Of a stretch of DNA of 64,000 nt, positions 1 to 8,980 are shown piece by piece. Both the position numbers and the translations under genes were made by a program. Each line of letters begins with the position of its first letter. The first letter of the stretch is position 1. The stretch is taken from NCBI RefSeq assembly GCF_002368035.1, contig NZ_AP018222.1, positions 1,883,917 to 1,947,916 of the forward strand. The letters are read 5' to 3'. The stretch is from Nostoc linckia NIES-25. GTDB lineage: Bacteria > Cyanobacteriota > Cyanobacteriia > Cyanobacteriales > Nostocaceae. The notes under the pieces were generated by a model. The model saw nothing but the letters and a program-made list of their open reading frames with translations, made no database searches and had not been told where the DNA came from.

Positions 1-1867
1 ATTGAATAATCGCCGCCTTTCGATCTGGCCTGACTTCGGCAAATACTCGTTTGATGCCGACTTGCTGAGCGATCGCCTCCGCAGTTTGTCGATTATCTCC
101 GGTAAGCATTACTACTTCTAAATCCAGCTTTTGCAGTGCTTTCACGGCTGCCGCGGATGAAGGTTTGAGGGCATCGGCAATACCCATTACTGCTTCTATT
201 CGACCATCTACAGCAATCAAAATAACTGTTTTCCCAGCAGCTTCCCATGTATTTTTATACTGTTGGAGAGCTGTAGTATTAATTCCAAGTTCTGTTAACC
301 AGCGTTGGGTACCAATTTGCACCAGGCGATCGCTAACAATTGCTTGCACGCCGCTACCCGGAATTGCTTGAAAGTTCTTAGCCTCTGTTAAACTCACCTC
401 TTGGGACTCGGCATACCTGACAACAGCGGACGCTAGAGGATGTTCGGAATTTCGTTCTACTGTTGCTGCTAAATGTAAAACCTTGAGTTCGTTACCATCG
501 GCTGTACCGTTGACAGTGACAAAATCTGTAACCGTAGGTTTACCCACAGTTAAAGTACCAGTTTTATCTAAAACGATGGTTTGGATTTTGTGTGCTAGTT
601 CTAAGCTGTCTGCGCCTTTAATCAAAATCCCGTTTTCTGCACCTTTGCCGGTTCCCACCATGACAGAAGTCGGAGTAGCTAAACCCAAGGCACAAGGACA
701 AGCGATAATCAATACACCTACCGTTGTCATGATTGCTAAGGTGAGGTTGCCTGTGAAGCTAAACCAAATGATAAAGGTGGCGATCGCAATGGCAATTACA
801 GCTGGTACAAACCATCCTGTCACCCGATCTGCCAACCGCTGAATTGGTGCTTTGGAACCTTGGGCTTGTTGCACTAATTTGACGATTTGAGCCAAAAACG
901 TATCTTTTCCCACTCGTGTTGCCCGAAACTGAAACGCACCCGCACCATTTATCGTTGCCCCAATCACTTCATCTCCTGGTTGCTTTTTGACTGGCAAACT
1001 TTCACCGGTCACCATCGCTTCATCTACCGTAGAAACCCCTGCAATCACTTCGCCATCTACAGGAATCTTTTCACCAGGACGTACCAAAATCACATCGTTG
1101 ATTTTGACTTCGGCGATGGGAACATCAACTTCCACACCATTACGGATGACTCTGGCATCTCTGGCTTGGAGTCCCATAAGTTTGCGGATAGCTTCAGAAG
1201 TTTGTCCCTTGGCGCGATTTTCCAATAATCGCCCCAGCAAAATTAAGGTAATAACAATGGCTGCAACTTCGTAATAAACATGAGGAACCAAACCCTGAGC
1301 AATAAAAAATCCAGGGAAAACGGTAATAAACAAAGAATATAGATAGGCTGCACTTGTACCCAAAGCAATCAGCGTATCCATCGTCGCTGTATGACGCTTA
1401 AAAGCTTTCCAACCATTGCGGTAAAAAGCTCCACCACACCAAAAAACGACAGGTGTTGTCAGCACCAGCTGTAGCCAAGGATTTCCCAGGAAACTGGGAA
1501 TTATGGGCAAATTTACCCCAATCATCATTGGCAGCGATCCCAAAAACAGGAAACTGCTGATTACACCTCCCACCGTTACTTTGAGAAAAAGTTCGCGTTG
1601 TTTTGCTTGTCTAGTTGCTATCTCGGCATCATCTTCTTGAGACAGGATTTCTTCGGAAAGTGAGTAGGAAGAGTAACCCGCAGCGGCGATCGCACCTTGG
1701 ATTTGTTCTAAATTGGTGAGAGAGCGATCGTAATTGATGGCCGCTTGCTCAGCTCCAAAGTTAACATTGCAGTCAATCACCCCACGAACCGAACGAATCG
1801 CCTTTTCGACGTTGTTGGCACAAGCGGCGCAGCTCATACCTCGAAGTTTGAGTGTGAGAGTATCCAT
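1..1867 (-). CDS. Copper-type P1B ATPase (CopA/PacS/CtaA family), C-terminus beyond window
   Basis: An inner- or thylakoid-membrane heavy-metal pump that uses ATP to move Cu(I) across the membrane. The protein begins MDTLTLKLRGMSCAACANNV, an N-terminal heavy-metal-associated domain with the CxxC metal site (C13, C16). Downstream come membrane segments, the CPC ion-binding motif (IIACPCALGLATPT), the phosphorylation motif DKTGT near base 570, the SEHPLASAVV motif of the nucleotide-binding domain, and LTGDNRQTAEAIAQQVG near the window edge. The CPC and SEHPLA motifs are known to mark copper/silver P1B-1 pumps. The hinge GDGxND motif and the last membrane helices lie outside the window. A CopZ-like gene follows upstream on the same strand, which supports a copper role. 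Cyanobacteria carry import (CtaA) and thylakoid (PacS) paralogues that cannot be separated by eye. Confidence 0.93.
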   Translation of the reverse strand, partial: MDTLTLKLRGMSCAACANNVEKAIRSVRGVIDCNVNFGAEQAAINYDRSLTNLEQIQGAIAAAGYSSYSLSEEILSQEDDAEIATRQAKQRELFLKVTVGGVISSFLFLGSLPMMIGVNLPIIPSFLGNPWLQLVLTTPVVFWCGGAFYRNGWKAFKRHTATMDTLIALGTSAAYLYSLFITVFPGFFIAQGLVPHVYYEVAAIVITLILLGRLLENRAKGQTSEAIRKLMGLQARDARVIRNGVEVDVPIAEVKINDVILVRPGEKIPVDGEVIAGVSTVDEAMVTGESLPVKKQPGDEVIGATINGAGAFQFRATRVGKDTFLAQIVKLVQQAQGSKAPIQRLADRVTGWFVPAVIAIAIATFIIWFSFTGNLTLAIMTTVGVLIIACPCALGLATPTSVMVGTGKGAENGILIKGADSLELAHKIQTIVLDKTGTLTVGKPTVTDFVTVNGTADGNELKVLHLAATVERNSEHPLASAVVRYAESQEVSLTEAKNFQAIPGSGVQAIVSDRLVQIGTQRWLTELGINTTALQQYKNTWEAAGKTVILIAVDGRIEAVMGIADALKPSSAAAVKALQKLDLEVVMLTGDNRQTAEAIAQQVGIKRVFAEVRPDRKAAIIQ

Positions 1868-1904
1868 ATTGGGGATTGGGGATTGGGCATGGGGCAAACA
1901 GGGC

Positions 1905-2007
1905 ATGGCGAAAGGGAAAGGGGTATGGTTCGACAAGCTCACCAACCGGGGAAAAGGGGAAAGATTAAATTTATTCCTTTTCCCTTTAACCTTTAACCTT
2001 TTCCCCT
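1905..2007. repeat. G/A-rich to T/C-rich dispersed repeat, copy 1
   Basis: Purine-rich GGGAAAAGG runs, then AGATTAAATTTATTCC, then CCTTTAACCTTT pyrimidine runs form a loose inverted repeat between the copper ATPase and its chaperone. Closely related sequence is found at 20974-21050 (opposite orientation) and 54599-54690. It probably folds into a long imperfect hairpin in RNA. Function unknown. Confidence 0.7.
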
Positions 2008-2016
2008 CCCCTCTTT

Positions 2017-2211
2017 CTAAGCGACTGGATAGCCAGCAGCAGCTAACGCTTCCTTAATCGCTGTTTCTGATGCTTGAGTTTCTACGCTGACAAGCTTGGT
2101 TGTGGGATCGGCCTCAACGCTAGCATTGGCATCGACCGCCTGAAGTGCTTTGGTGATGGTACTTGCACAAGCAGAACAAGCCATGTTAGGAACTGTGAGT
2201 TGGAAAGTCAT
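2017..2211 (-). CDS. CopZ/Atx1-like copper chaperone
   Basis: A 64-residue soluble heavy-metal-associated domain that would carry Cu(I) in the cytoplasm and hand it to the N-terminal domain of the neighbouring P1B ATPase. The start is placed at MTFQLTVPNMACSACAS, because the eleven in-frame residues before it (MARLFIFSRKS) do not resemble the family. The metal site is C12 and C15 in MACSAC. The ferredoxin-like fold is complete and ends in the usual AAAGYPV. It lies about 150 bp upstream of the ATPase on the same strand, so co-transcription is plausible, although the repeat at 1905-2007 sits between them. Confidence 0.88.
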   Translation of the reverse strand: MTFQLTVPNMACSACASTITKALQAVDANASVEADPTTKLVSVETQASETAIKEALAAAGYPVA

Positions 2212-2430
2212 AGATTTACGGGAAAAAATGAACAACCTCGCCACGCCAAGCTGGATGACTAGGACGTATACCTTACACTCCAGAAATTTCTGATTTCTGA
2301 CTGAAGAATCGCCTTGAATTTATCCTAGACTCTCCAGCTGGCTAGAGAGTCTAGAGATTTTTCAAAGTTTCAAAAATACAATATGCTACAAAAACTTGTC
2401 ACCAGATGAAACTGTGTGCTATTAAGTTGA

Positions 2431-2535
2431 TATAGCAACAGTCAAGGTACTTAGGACATTAACAGATAATAAAACTGAGAGATAAAAGGACTCTTCACCC
2501 AGTCCCCAGTCCCTAGTCACCAGTCCCTTGCTATA
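2431..2535 (+). mobile_element. MITE-B copy 1 (105 bp, TATAGCAA ends)
   Basis: A non-coding element with inverted ends TATAGCAA...TTGCTATA. A second 105-bp copy in reverse orientation at 34326-34430 interrupts a pseudogene and shows a TA target duplication. The two share AGTCAAGG/AGCCAAGG, TTAGGACATTAACAGAT and a stretch of CAGTCCCCAGTCCC type. The rest of the 2212-2659 spacer holds only the rtcB leader. Confidence 0.85.
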
Positions 2536-2659
2536 TCCGTTGTTTTCCCCATACTTCTGGGAAAATAGCCCCCATCGCTTGAGACGCGGCTGCTGAACCC
2601 AAGTCTCCTTACCTCTTCACAACCAAGGGTCTTTTTTAAGACTCTACTTCGGAGTTTTC

Positions 2660-4099
2660 ATGCAGCCAAAAAATTTAAAACGTCTCCTGCGTGCTTTAGG
2701 GTGGCAGGGTTTGGATGTAACTTACAGCGATCGGACTTATTCTGTCCGTCTAGCTAATTCTCCTGATGCTCCTGTAGCAGAAGTACTACTACCGGAAGGC
2801 TTCCCCGTAGAAGCTAAGGCACTCAAGCAGTTAGCGAATTTGGCAAGTGTTCGTCACCCGTCCGGTGGATGCGTGTGCCGTGCCTGTGCTACGCCTGATT
2901 TCCATCCTGGCGATGCAGGGGTCGCCATTGGTTCAGTCGTAGAAACTGTAGGTCAAGTAATCCCTAGTGCTGTCGGTTCTGACATTAATTGTGGAATACG
3001 CTTGCATGTAGCTGATTTGACAATTGAGCAATTCCTCGCAAAGCGCGATGAATTTGTAGAACGTATGAAGGGGGATTATTTCTTCGGTACGCGTGATGTA
3101 ACTATGACTGCTCAAGCAATGCAAGCGTTATTCCAGTACGGAGTTCCTGGTTGGTTAGATGCTATGTTAGATCGACCTACAGGAAGTGTAATTAAGTCTG
3201 ATTTGCAACAACTTGCTAAAGAAAGCGATGCCATCTTCTTAGGTGGCTCAATGGATGGTAACTGGAAACTTGCGCCTGAAGAATTAGTTCCCAATGCTGG
3301 ACTAGTGCGCGATGGCGGGCTAGCAACCATTGGCGGCGGCAATCATTTTGTAGAAGTGCAGCGAGTTGATAAAGTCGAAAATCGCACACTCGCCCACGCC
3401 TGGGGAGTGCGCGAGGGACAACTGGCTTTTATGATTCACTCTGGCTCTCGGAATGTGGGTAAGTACATTGGAGGAATGTGGCGAGATAAAGCCAAAGCCG
3501 CTTGGCAAAAAAATTTGAAATACCCTGATTCTCAGATTTTTCCTCTTTCAACTTCTTCTCATCCCGAACTAGTTGCGAATTACCTCCAAGCTGAAGCCAC
3601 AGCCGCTAACTATGGCTTTGTCAATCGCTTGCTGCTGGCGGAACTACTACGTCTGCGTTTACGAGAAGTATACAAAGATGTGGAAGCACCTCTAGTTTAT
3701 GATTTACCCCACAACATCACTTTGCCAGAAGGCCAAGGATGGGTAACGCGCAAGGGCGCTTGTCCAGCCCATGCAGGGCAACCAGCGATTATCCCTGGTT
3801 CAATGGGCGATTATTCTTATTTAATGGTGGGCAGAGGTAATCCAACATTTTGTAATTCTGCTTCACACGGGGCGGGAAGAATTCGTTCTCGGTTTGACCT
3901 CAATCGCAGAGGTGCATCTGAAAGTGAGGCAGAACTGGGATTAACAGGAGTAGACTGCATCACATTGCGTGAAGAACGCCGCATTGAAGAAGCACCAGCC
4001 GCCTACAAACCGATTCAGTCTGTAATTGATGTCCAGGTTGCGGCAGGAATGATTGATGTTGTAGCGCGGTTGAGTCCGGTGTTGACGTTTAAGGCATAA
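2660..4099 (+). CDS. rtcB: RtcB-family RNA ligase
   Basis: A GTP- and Mn2+-dependent ligase that joins a 2',3'-cyclic phosphate or 3'-phosphate end to a 5'-OH RNA end, acting in RNA repair or tRNA maturation. The 479-residue protein has the full motif set: CRACATPDFHPGDAGVAIGS (72-91), SDINCG with metal ligands D108 and C111, GGGNHFVEV (226-234), HSGSRNVG (260-267), and ASHGAGR, in which H403 is the predicted guanylylated histidine. The length is normal for bacterial RtcB. A GGAG lies just upstream of the ATG. No archease or RtcA gene is adjacent, and neighbours do not define a repair operon. Cyanobacteria often carry more than one RtcB-like gene, so the natural substrate is open. Confidence 0.93.
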   Translation: MQPKNLKRLLRALGWQGLDVTYSDRTYSVRLANSPDAPVAEVLLPEGFPVEAKALKQLANLASVRHPSGGCVCRACATPDFHPGDAGVAIGSVVETVGQVIPSAVGSDINCGIRLHVADLTIEQFLAKRDEFVERMKGDYFFGTRDVTMTAQAMQALFQYGVPGWLDAMLDRPTGSVIKSDLQQLAKESDAIFLGGSMDGNWKLAPEELVPNAGLVRDGGLATIGGGNHFVEVQRVDKVENRTLAHAWGVREGQLAFMIHSGSRNVGKYIGGMWRDKAKAAWQKNLKYPDSQIFPLSTSSHPELVANYLQAEATAANYGFVNRLLLAELLRLRLREVYKDVEAPLVYDLPHNITLPEGQGWVTRKGACPAHAGQPAIIPGSMGDYSYLMVGRGNPTFCNSASHGAGRIRSRFDLNRRGASESEAELGLTGVDCITLREERRIEEAPAAYKPIQSVIDVQVAAGMIDVVARLSPVLTFKA

Positions 4100-4123
4100 A
4101 AGCTGGCTTTTAAATGTTGACTG

Positions 4124-5026
4124 TTAACCGTCAACAGTCAACGTTTCTTGAGAAAGGGTAGTAATTATGTCTGGTAGTGGCCGATCGCGATCGTTCTCTT
4201 CCGGCGTTTCCCTACCTAATGAAGTTTCTTTCACTAACCGATAAACATCGGCTGCACCTTGAAAAATCCGCTCTGTCAAATCTAAGGCTTGAAATGTGTC
4301 TGCAATCTCTTCCATTTCTCCCACCCAACGATGTGCTTTTGGTGTCATGGATGGTAGGGAGCGGGTAAGTATTTTTGCTAGTTCTGGTTGGCTAGTAGAT
4401 ACTTCATCCCACAGTTCTCGGTCTAAACCTAAACGATGGGCTGCAATCAGCAATTCTGTACCGATCGCTGTTAATCCTTTTGTCAGTGCTGCGTAGCACA
4501 TTTTTAACCCAGAAGCTTGACCAATTTCATCACCAATTACCCGCACATCTAAGCCATAATCTCGCAATTGTTCGAGTTCAATGGCCTGTTTTCCAGATGC
4601 ATAGATGCGGGTGCGATTGGGAACTCGTGGAGGCGGGCCGATAATTGATGCATCGACAAATTGCCCGCCGTTTGATTCAATTATTTCGGCAATATTTCTC
4701 ACCTTTTCGGGTGCGATCGCGTTGGCATCAACATATAAAATACTCTTACCAACGCTGGCTATTGCTTGGGCTACTTCTTGGGCTGCCTCTGTGGCGGCAG
4801 CAGGAACTAGCACTGACAACACCACATCGGATTCAATGACCAATTGTTTGAGCGAACCGACATCTCGGATGTTGGCGGCGGCGGCTAATTGTCGAGTGCG
4901 ATCGCTTCGGTCATCCAAAGCCGCAATCGTCTTCAATCCATGTTGATTGAGTACGGCCGCGATCGCCTGCCCCATATCCCCCGGACTTAAAATACCAACA
5001 GTTTGAATTTGCATGGCAAACTTCAT
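4124..5026 (-). CDS. NAD(P)-binding dehydrogenase with DUF1932 C-terminal domain
   Basis: A 300-residue member of the 6-phosphogluconate / 3-hydroxyisobutyrate dehydrogenase superfamily. The N-terminal Rossmann fold shows the dinucleotide motif GILSPGDMGQAIAAVL (11-26). The C-terminal half, with IGQASGLKMCYAALTKGLTA followed by a helical segment, matches the DUF1932 domain that replaces the usual dimerisation domain. The substrate is unknown. The start could be M1 or M5 (base 5014). The gene is convergent with rtcB, and the upstream region (5103-5196) is the duplicated inverted-repeat region described separately. Confidence 0.82.
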   Translation of the reverse strand: MKFAMQIQTVGILSPGDMGQAIAAVLNQHGLKTIAALDDRSDRTRQLAAAANIRDVGSLKQLVIESDVVLSVLVPAAATEAAQEVAQAIASVGKSILYVDANAIAPEKVRNIAEIIESNGGQFVDASIIGPPPRVPNRTRIYASGKQAIELEQLRDYGLDVRVIGDEIGQASGLKMCYAALTKGLTAIGTELLIAAHRLGLDRELWDEVSTSQPELAKILTRSLPSMTPKAHRWVGEMEEIADTFQALDLTERIFQGAADVYRLVKETSLGRETPEENDRDRPLPDIITTLSQETLTVDG

Positions 5027-5102
5027 TCCAAATTGCTATTCAAAGAGTACTGGTGTGCTTCGTTTCTCTCTGCACCCAGTACTCCATGTTAGGCAAGGGT
5101 TT

Positions 5103-5196
5103 GGAGATTGAGTTACGAGACAAAATACGGTAAATTGATTGACTTACTGTATTTTATCTAAATAGCAACTTATCACAAATTGTTTTCAGGAAGCAA
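5103..5196. promoter_or_regulatory. Duplicated upstream region with inverted repeat, copy 1
   Basis: A 94-bp stretch that aligns without gaps to 6771-6864. It contains AAAATACGGTAA (5122-5133) and TTACTGTATTTT (5144-5155), 12-bp arms with one mismatch around a 10-bp spacer. It lies between the divergent dehydrogenase and GNAT genes, so it could act as an operator or promoter for either. Confidence 0.7.
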
Positions 5197-5230
5197 GCTA
5201 TTGAATGACTCAAAAAATAAAAGTATTGCA

Positions 5231-5848
5231 GTGAAGGCGATAATCAGACTAGCTGAAGAAAACGATGCATCACAAATGCTCTTAATTTATGCACCGATTG
5301 TCCAGAAAACTACAATTTCCTTTGAGTTAGAAGCACCGAGCGAAACGGAGTTTCAAAACCGGATTCAGAGCTATCAACAAAAGATGCCTTGGTTAGTTTG
5401 CGAAATTAATGGCGAACTTGCAGGCTACGCTTATGCTAGCCCTTATCGTACCCGTGCGGCTTACCAATGGTCTGTAGAATCATCTGTCTACGTTGGTGAA
5501 AATCATCGCCGCAAAGGAGTTGCCAAAGCTTTGTATACAACGCTGTTTAAGTTACTCCAACTCCAAGGATTTTATACCGTTGTGGCTGCGATCGCTTTAC
5601 CCAATCAACCCAGTGTGGCTGTACATGAAGCTGTTGGTTTTGTACCTGTAGGAGTCTTTCATCGAGTCGGGTTTAAATTTGGTAAGTGGCGTGATGTAGG
5701 TTACTGGCAATTATCTTTACAACCACAGCAATCTTTGTTGAGCGATGGCGATGAACCTATAAATTCACCTCTTTGTATGTCAGAAATACAGAAATCGCCT
5801 TTGTGGGATGAAGCTTTAACAAATGGATTGTTGTTGCTGCGAGTTTAA
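5231..5848 (+). CDS. GNAT N-acetyltransferase, phosphinothricin-acetyltransferase type
   Basis: An acetyl-CoA-dependent N-acetyltransferase of about 205 residues. Its core has the Pat/Bar-type pattern: IRLAEENDASQMLLIYAPIV near the start, TTISFELEAPSETEF, GYAYASPYRTRAAYQWSVE, and the acetyl-CoA loop SVYVGENHRRKGVAKALY, followed by GFVPVGVFHRVGFKFGKWRD. A GTG at 5231 is chosen because the family normally begins just before IRLA. Upstream in-frame TTG codons (5180) would add a tail unlike the family. No clear Shine-Dalgarno is seen. About 30 residues at the C-terminus (after LQPQQ) go beyond the family core. The native substrate, an amino acid or analogue, is unknown. Confidence 0.85.
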   Translation: MKAIIRLAEENDASQMLLIYAPIVQKTTISFELEAPSETEFQNRIQSYQQKMPWLVCEINGELAGYAYASPYRTRAAYQWSVESSVYVGENHRRKGVAKALYTTLFKLLQLQGFYTVVAAIALPNQPSVAVHEAVGFVPVGVFHRVGFKFGKWRDVGYWQLSLQPQQSLLSDGDEPINSPLCMSEIQKSPLWDEALTNGLLLLRV

Positions 5849-5926
5849 CTACAAAATTTCACAAGTTTAGGACTTACACATTGACAGAAAATACCAAATA
5901 TGAATGATTTAAAAACCACATCTGTC

Positions 5927-5955
5927 GTAGGGGCACAGCACTGCTGTGCCCTTAC
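5927..5955. repeat. Palindromic GGGGCACAGCA repeat
   Basis: Arms GGGCACAGCA (5931-5940) and TGCTGTGCCC (5942-5951) flanked by GTAG and TTAC. The same GTAGGGGC...GCCCCTAC frame with different inner bases occurs at 22748-22773 and 35716-35743. Both this copy and 35716 are followed by GGTCTATTTACC. Confidence 0.8.
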
Positions 5956-6038
5956 ACCCAGGGTCTATTTACCATCAAAGAATGATTAATAAAAGGCTGA
6001 ATCGACCTATGCATAGAAACGCACATCATGATTAATTT

Positions 6039-6755
6039 TTACAGTGCGTAAGTCCTAAAGTTCTGTTGTACAACTTCGTATACTTCAGTCAATCGATTGA
6101 TTCGTTTCACATCACTAGGAGAGTTTAGAAAATCTGTGTGATGACGGTCAAGCCAGACTCCTAATAATCCAGTATTTCTGGCTGCCATTGCATCTAATTC
6201 TAGATTATCTCCAACATACATAATTTCCCTTGGCTGTATTCCCATTTTGTTACAAGCATGGAGGAAAATCTCAGGCGCAGGTTTAGGAAATCCTGCCGCT
6301 TCTGAAGTCACAACCAAATCTAAAACAGAGAGAATACCACATCGTCTGAGTTTTTCTAGTTGCTGATTCTCTTGACCATTTGTTAATACTCCAACCTTCC
6401 ATTGTTCTAACTGCCTAAAGCATTCATCGACATCATTGAACAACAGACACATAGTTACATACCGTTCCCAATACTCCGATAACAAAGTGTCAGCAACCGT
6501 ATCTGAGAATTCATAACCATATGGTAAAAATGCTTTTCGCAGTTTTCCTCTAGCCGATTCTTGAAAAGTTACTTCTTTTGCATAGAACTTTTTATACCAT
6601 TCTCGGTTTAAAGCTATCCACCGTTCTACGAACGCCTGACAATCATTTTCTCTATTGGATATAAGATTATTGAACAATGCACCAGCAGCACTTCTAATTG
6701 CAGCGTCATGATTGATAAGCGTATCGTCTAGGTCAAAAAGCACAGCTTTAATCAT
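6039..6755 (-). CDS. HAD-family hydrolase (YjjG-like)
   Basis: A 238-residue cytoplasmic phosphatase of the haloacid dehalogenase superfamily. Motif I is FDLDDT (D8, D10), motif II is LTNGQ, motif III is the lysine in GFPKPAPEIF, and motif IV is MYVGDNLELDAMAA. The alpha-helical cap between motifs I and II makes it subfamily I. YjjG-type enzymes act on nucleoside monophosphates and small sugar phosphates. The next gene upstream is an orotate-phosphoribosyltransferase-like protein in the opposite direction, which makes a nucleotide substrate plausible but unproven. A second, different HAD gene lies at 8905-9615. Confidence 0.88.
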   Translation of the reverse strand: MIKAVLFDLDDTLINHDAAIRSAAGALFNNLISNRENDCQAFVERWIALNREWYKKFYAKEVTFQESARGKLRKAFLPYGYEFSDTVADTLLSEYWERYVTMCLLFNDVDECFRQLEQWKVGVLTNGQENQQLEKLRRCGILSVLDLVVTSEAAGFPKPAPEIFLHACNKMGIQPREIMYVGDNLELDAMAARNTGLLGVWLDRHHTDFLNSPSDVKRINRLTEVYEVVQQNFRTYAL

Positions 6756-6770
6756 GTATGGGATGGGTGA

Positions 6771-6864
6771 GGAGATTGAGTTATCAAATAAAATACAGTA
6801 AACTGATTGAATTACCGTATTTTATTTAAATAGGAACTTATCATAAATTGTTTTCAGTAAGCAA
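6771..6864. promoter_or_regulatory. Duplicated upstream region with inverted repeat, copy 2
   Basis: Gap-free homologue of 5103-5196. The arms are AAAATACAGTAA (6790-6801) and TTACCGTATTTT (6812-6823), again with one mismatch and a 10-bp spacer. The mismatch has swapped arm relative to copy 1, so each copy carries the same two half-sites in opposite order. It sits between the divergent HAD and phosphoribosyltransferase genes. Confidence 0.72.
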
Positions 6865-6970
6865 CTACAGTTTTATTGTTCGGTTGGTTTGCTAGAAGAC
6901 AGTTATTAACTCGATAAATATCAAGCTGCTGAATTGGATATAGGAAAGTCTTTAGACCAAGGTTGAATAC

Positions 6971-7522
6971 ATGGAAGCTTTCAACAAAAAAGTTGAAATC
7001 GAAATAAGTAAAAGCGAACTAGCAAAGCAAATTTATGCGGTTTCACATCTGACTGGATCTTTTAAACTTCGTTCTGGACGAATATCAAACGAATACTTTG
7101 ATAAGTATCAGTTCGAGGCAGATCCAATTTTACTTAATGCTATTGTTAGGCAGATGGTTACTCTCATTCCAAGTGATATCGAAGTACTTGCAGGTTTGGA
7201 ACTTGGTGGCATTTCAATAGTTACACTATTATCGCAATACTCTGGTTTACCTACTGCTTTCGTGAGAAAAGAGGCGAAAAAATATGGTACTTCCCGATTA
7301 GTGGAAGGTGCACAGATTAATAATCGGAAAGTGCTGATTGTAGAAGATGTAGTCACTTCTGGCGGTCAAATCGTCGTCTCAGCCCATCAACTTCGTCAAC
7401 TTGGGGCTGAAATTGATTACGCACTCTGCGTTATCGATCGCCAGGAAGGTGCTGTTGATAAACTCTTAGCTGAAGGGATCGCACTGCTTTCTCTGCTCAA
7501 GCGTCGTGACTTTCCTATCTAA
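6971..7522 (+). CDS. Orotate phosphoribosyltransferase-like protein (PyrE family)
   Basis: A 183-residue type I phosphoribosyltransferase. The PRPP-binding motif is VLIVEDVVTSGGQIV (residues 118-132). Typical OPRTase features are SHLTGSFKLRSGRISNEYFD near the N-terminus, ELGGISIVTLLSQYSGLPT, and the flexible-loop region FVRKEAKKYGTSRLVEG. The known reaction joins orotate to PRPP to give OMP in pyrimidine synthesis. Because the gene sits with HAD hydrolases and an amidase rather than other pyr genes, it may be a second copy with a salvage or specialised role. It starts at ATG after GGTTGAATAC, with no strong Shine-Dalgarno. The downstream amidase begins 30 bp later on the same strand, so the two probably share a transcript. 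Confidence 0.85.
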   Translation: MEAFNKKVEIEISKSELAKQIYAVSHLTGSFKLRSGRISNEYFDKYQFEADPILLNAIVRQMVTLIPSDIEVLAGLELGGISIVTLLSQYSGLPTAFVRKEAKKYGTSRLVEGAQINNRKVLIVEDVVTSGGQIVVSAHQLRQLGAEIDYALCVIDRQEGAVDKLLAEGIALLSLLKRRDFPI

Positions 7523-7552
7523 AAATCGCTAATTCTTATTCAATGCCAAAAT

Positions 7553-8980
7553 ATGTCAGAAATTGCTGATTTGTCTGCATCTCAACTCATATCACTATAC
7601 CGCGATCGCCAGTTGTCACCAGTTGAAGCAACCAAAGCCGCCCTAGAACGGATCGATACTTACAATAGCTCAGTTAATGCCTTTGCGATCGTCGATGAAA
7701 AGACTGCTCTTGTTGAAGCCCAGGCTTCAGAAGTACGCTGGTTCAACACTAATCCCCTTGGCTTAGTGGATGGAATACCCTTTACCGCCAAAGATTTATT
7801 GTTAACCAAGGGTTTACCGACACGCCGAGGAAGTAAAGCGATTATTCCCAATCAACCTTGGGAAGAAGATGCGCCTGCGGTGGCTCGTTTGCGCGAACGG
7901 GGAGCAGTACTACTCGGAAAAACCACAACTTCAGAATTTGGCTGGAAGGGTGTCACCGATAGTCCCCTGACTGGTATTACCCGCAATCCTTGGAATACAG
8001 AACTGACTCCCGGAGGTAGTAGCGGCGGGGCGGCTGTGGCTGCTGCATTGGGAATGGGTACCCTTCATCTCGGTACAGATGGCGGCGGCTCGTCAAGAAC
8101 ACCGGCAGCGTTAACGGGGGTGTTTGGTTTCAAACCCACTTTTGGGCGTGTGGCTGGTTATCCATCAGCCCATACTGGAACTTTGTTTCATATTGGCGTT
8201 CTGGTTCGCACTGTTACCGATGCAGCAGTGACGTTAAATGTTATTGCCCATCCCGATGTTCGTGATTGGTATGCTTTACCAGATGAGCAACAAGACTATA
8301 CTTTGGATTTAAATCGGGGTGTTGCTGGATTGCGGATTGCTTACAGTCCGAACTTGGAATACGCCGATGTCGATTCCGAAGTAGCCGCCTTAGTCAAAGC
8401 CGCAGTTGATGTTTTTGCCAAACTCGGTGCTGTTGTCGAGCAAGTCGATCCTGGTTTTGCCAATCCCCGGAGTATTTTTCAAACCTTTTGGCAAGTCGGT
8501 GCAGCCAAGCTACTGCGCGGCTTTAGTCCAGAACAACGAGCTGTCATTGAAGAAGGATTACAGGCTAGTGCTAGAGAAGGCGATCGCATTACTCTATCAG
8601 AATACTTCAGCGCTCAGGATGCTCGCGAAGCTTTAGGAAGACATCTGCAACGCTTTCATCAAAACTATGATTTGCTAATTACTCCCACCTTACCCGTAGT
8701 TGCTTTTCCCGTCGGACAAAACAGACCCCAGTCATATATTGACAATCCCCAGCGAGATTGGTCGCCTTTTTCTTATGTTTTTAATTTGACACAACAACCA
8801 GCCGCTTCTGTGCCTTGTGGCTTCACCAAAAACGGTCTACCTGTAGGTATACAAATTGTCGCTGCTAAATACAGAGATTTACTAGTATTGCAAGCAGCAA
8901 AAGCTTATGAAAATGTATCTCCTTTCGTTATGCCTGTAACCTTTTTTAAGGCGAGTAAAAAACTTTCGCAGTCATCGTAG
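7553..8980 (+). CDS. Amidase-signature family amidohydrolase
   Basis: A 475-residue serine amidase with the Ser-cisSer-Lys triad. K80 lies in PFTAKDLLL, the glycine/serine signature TPGGSSGGAAVAAALGMG holds the cis-serine (S156/S157), and the nucleophile is S180 in TDGGGSSRTPAAL. The length and the C-terminal QPAASVPCGFTKNGLPVGIQ are typical. The family hydrolyses amides or carbamoyl groups and includes GatA, but no gatB or gatC is adjacent, so a stand-alone hydrolase is more likely. The last 76 bases overlap the 3' end of the opposite-strand HAD gene. Confidence 0.9.
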   Translation: MSEIADLSASQLISLYRDRQLSPVEATKAALERIDTYNSSVNAFAIVDEKTALVEAQASEVRWFNTNPLGLVDGIPFTAKDLLLTKGLPTRRGSKAIIPNQPWEEDAPAVARLRERGAVLLGKTTTSEFGWKGVTDSPLTGITRNPWNTELTPGGSSGGAAVAAALGMGTLHLGTDGGGSSRTPAALTGVFGFKPTFGRVAGYPSAHTGTLFHIGVLVRTVTDAAVTLNVIAHPDVRDWYALPDEQQDYTLDLNRGVAGLRIAYSPNLEYADVDSEVAALVKAAVDVFAKLGAVVEQVDPGFANPRSIFQTFWQVGAAKLLRGFSPEQRAVIEEGLQASAREGDRITLSEYFSAQDAREALGRHLQRFHQNYDLLITPTLPVVAFPVGQNRPQSYIDNPQRDWSPFSYVFNLTQQPAASVPCGFTKNGLPVGIQIVAAKYRDLLVLQAAKAYENVSPFVMPVTFFKASKKLSQSS

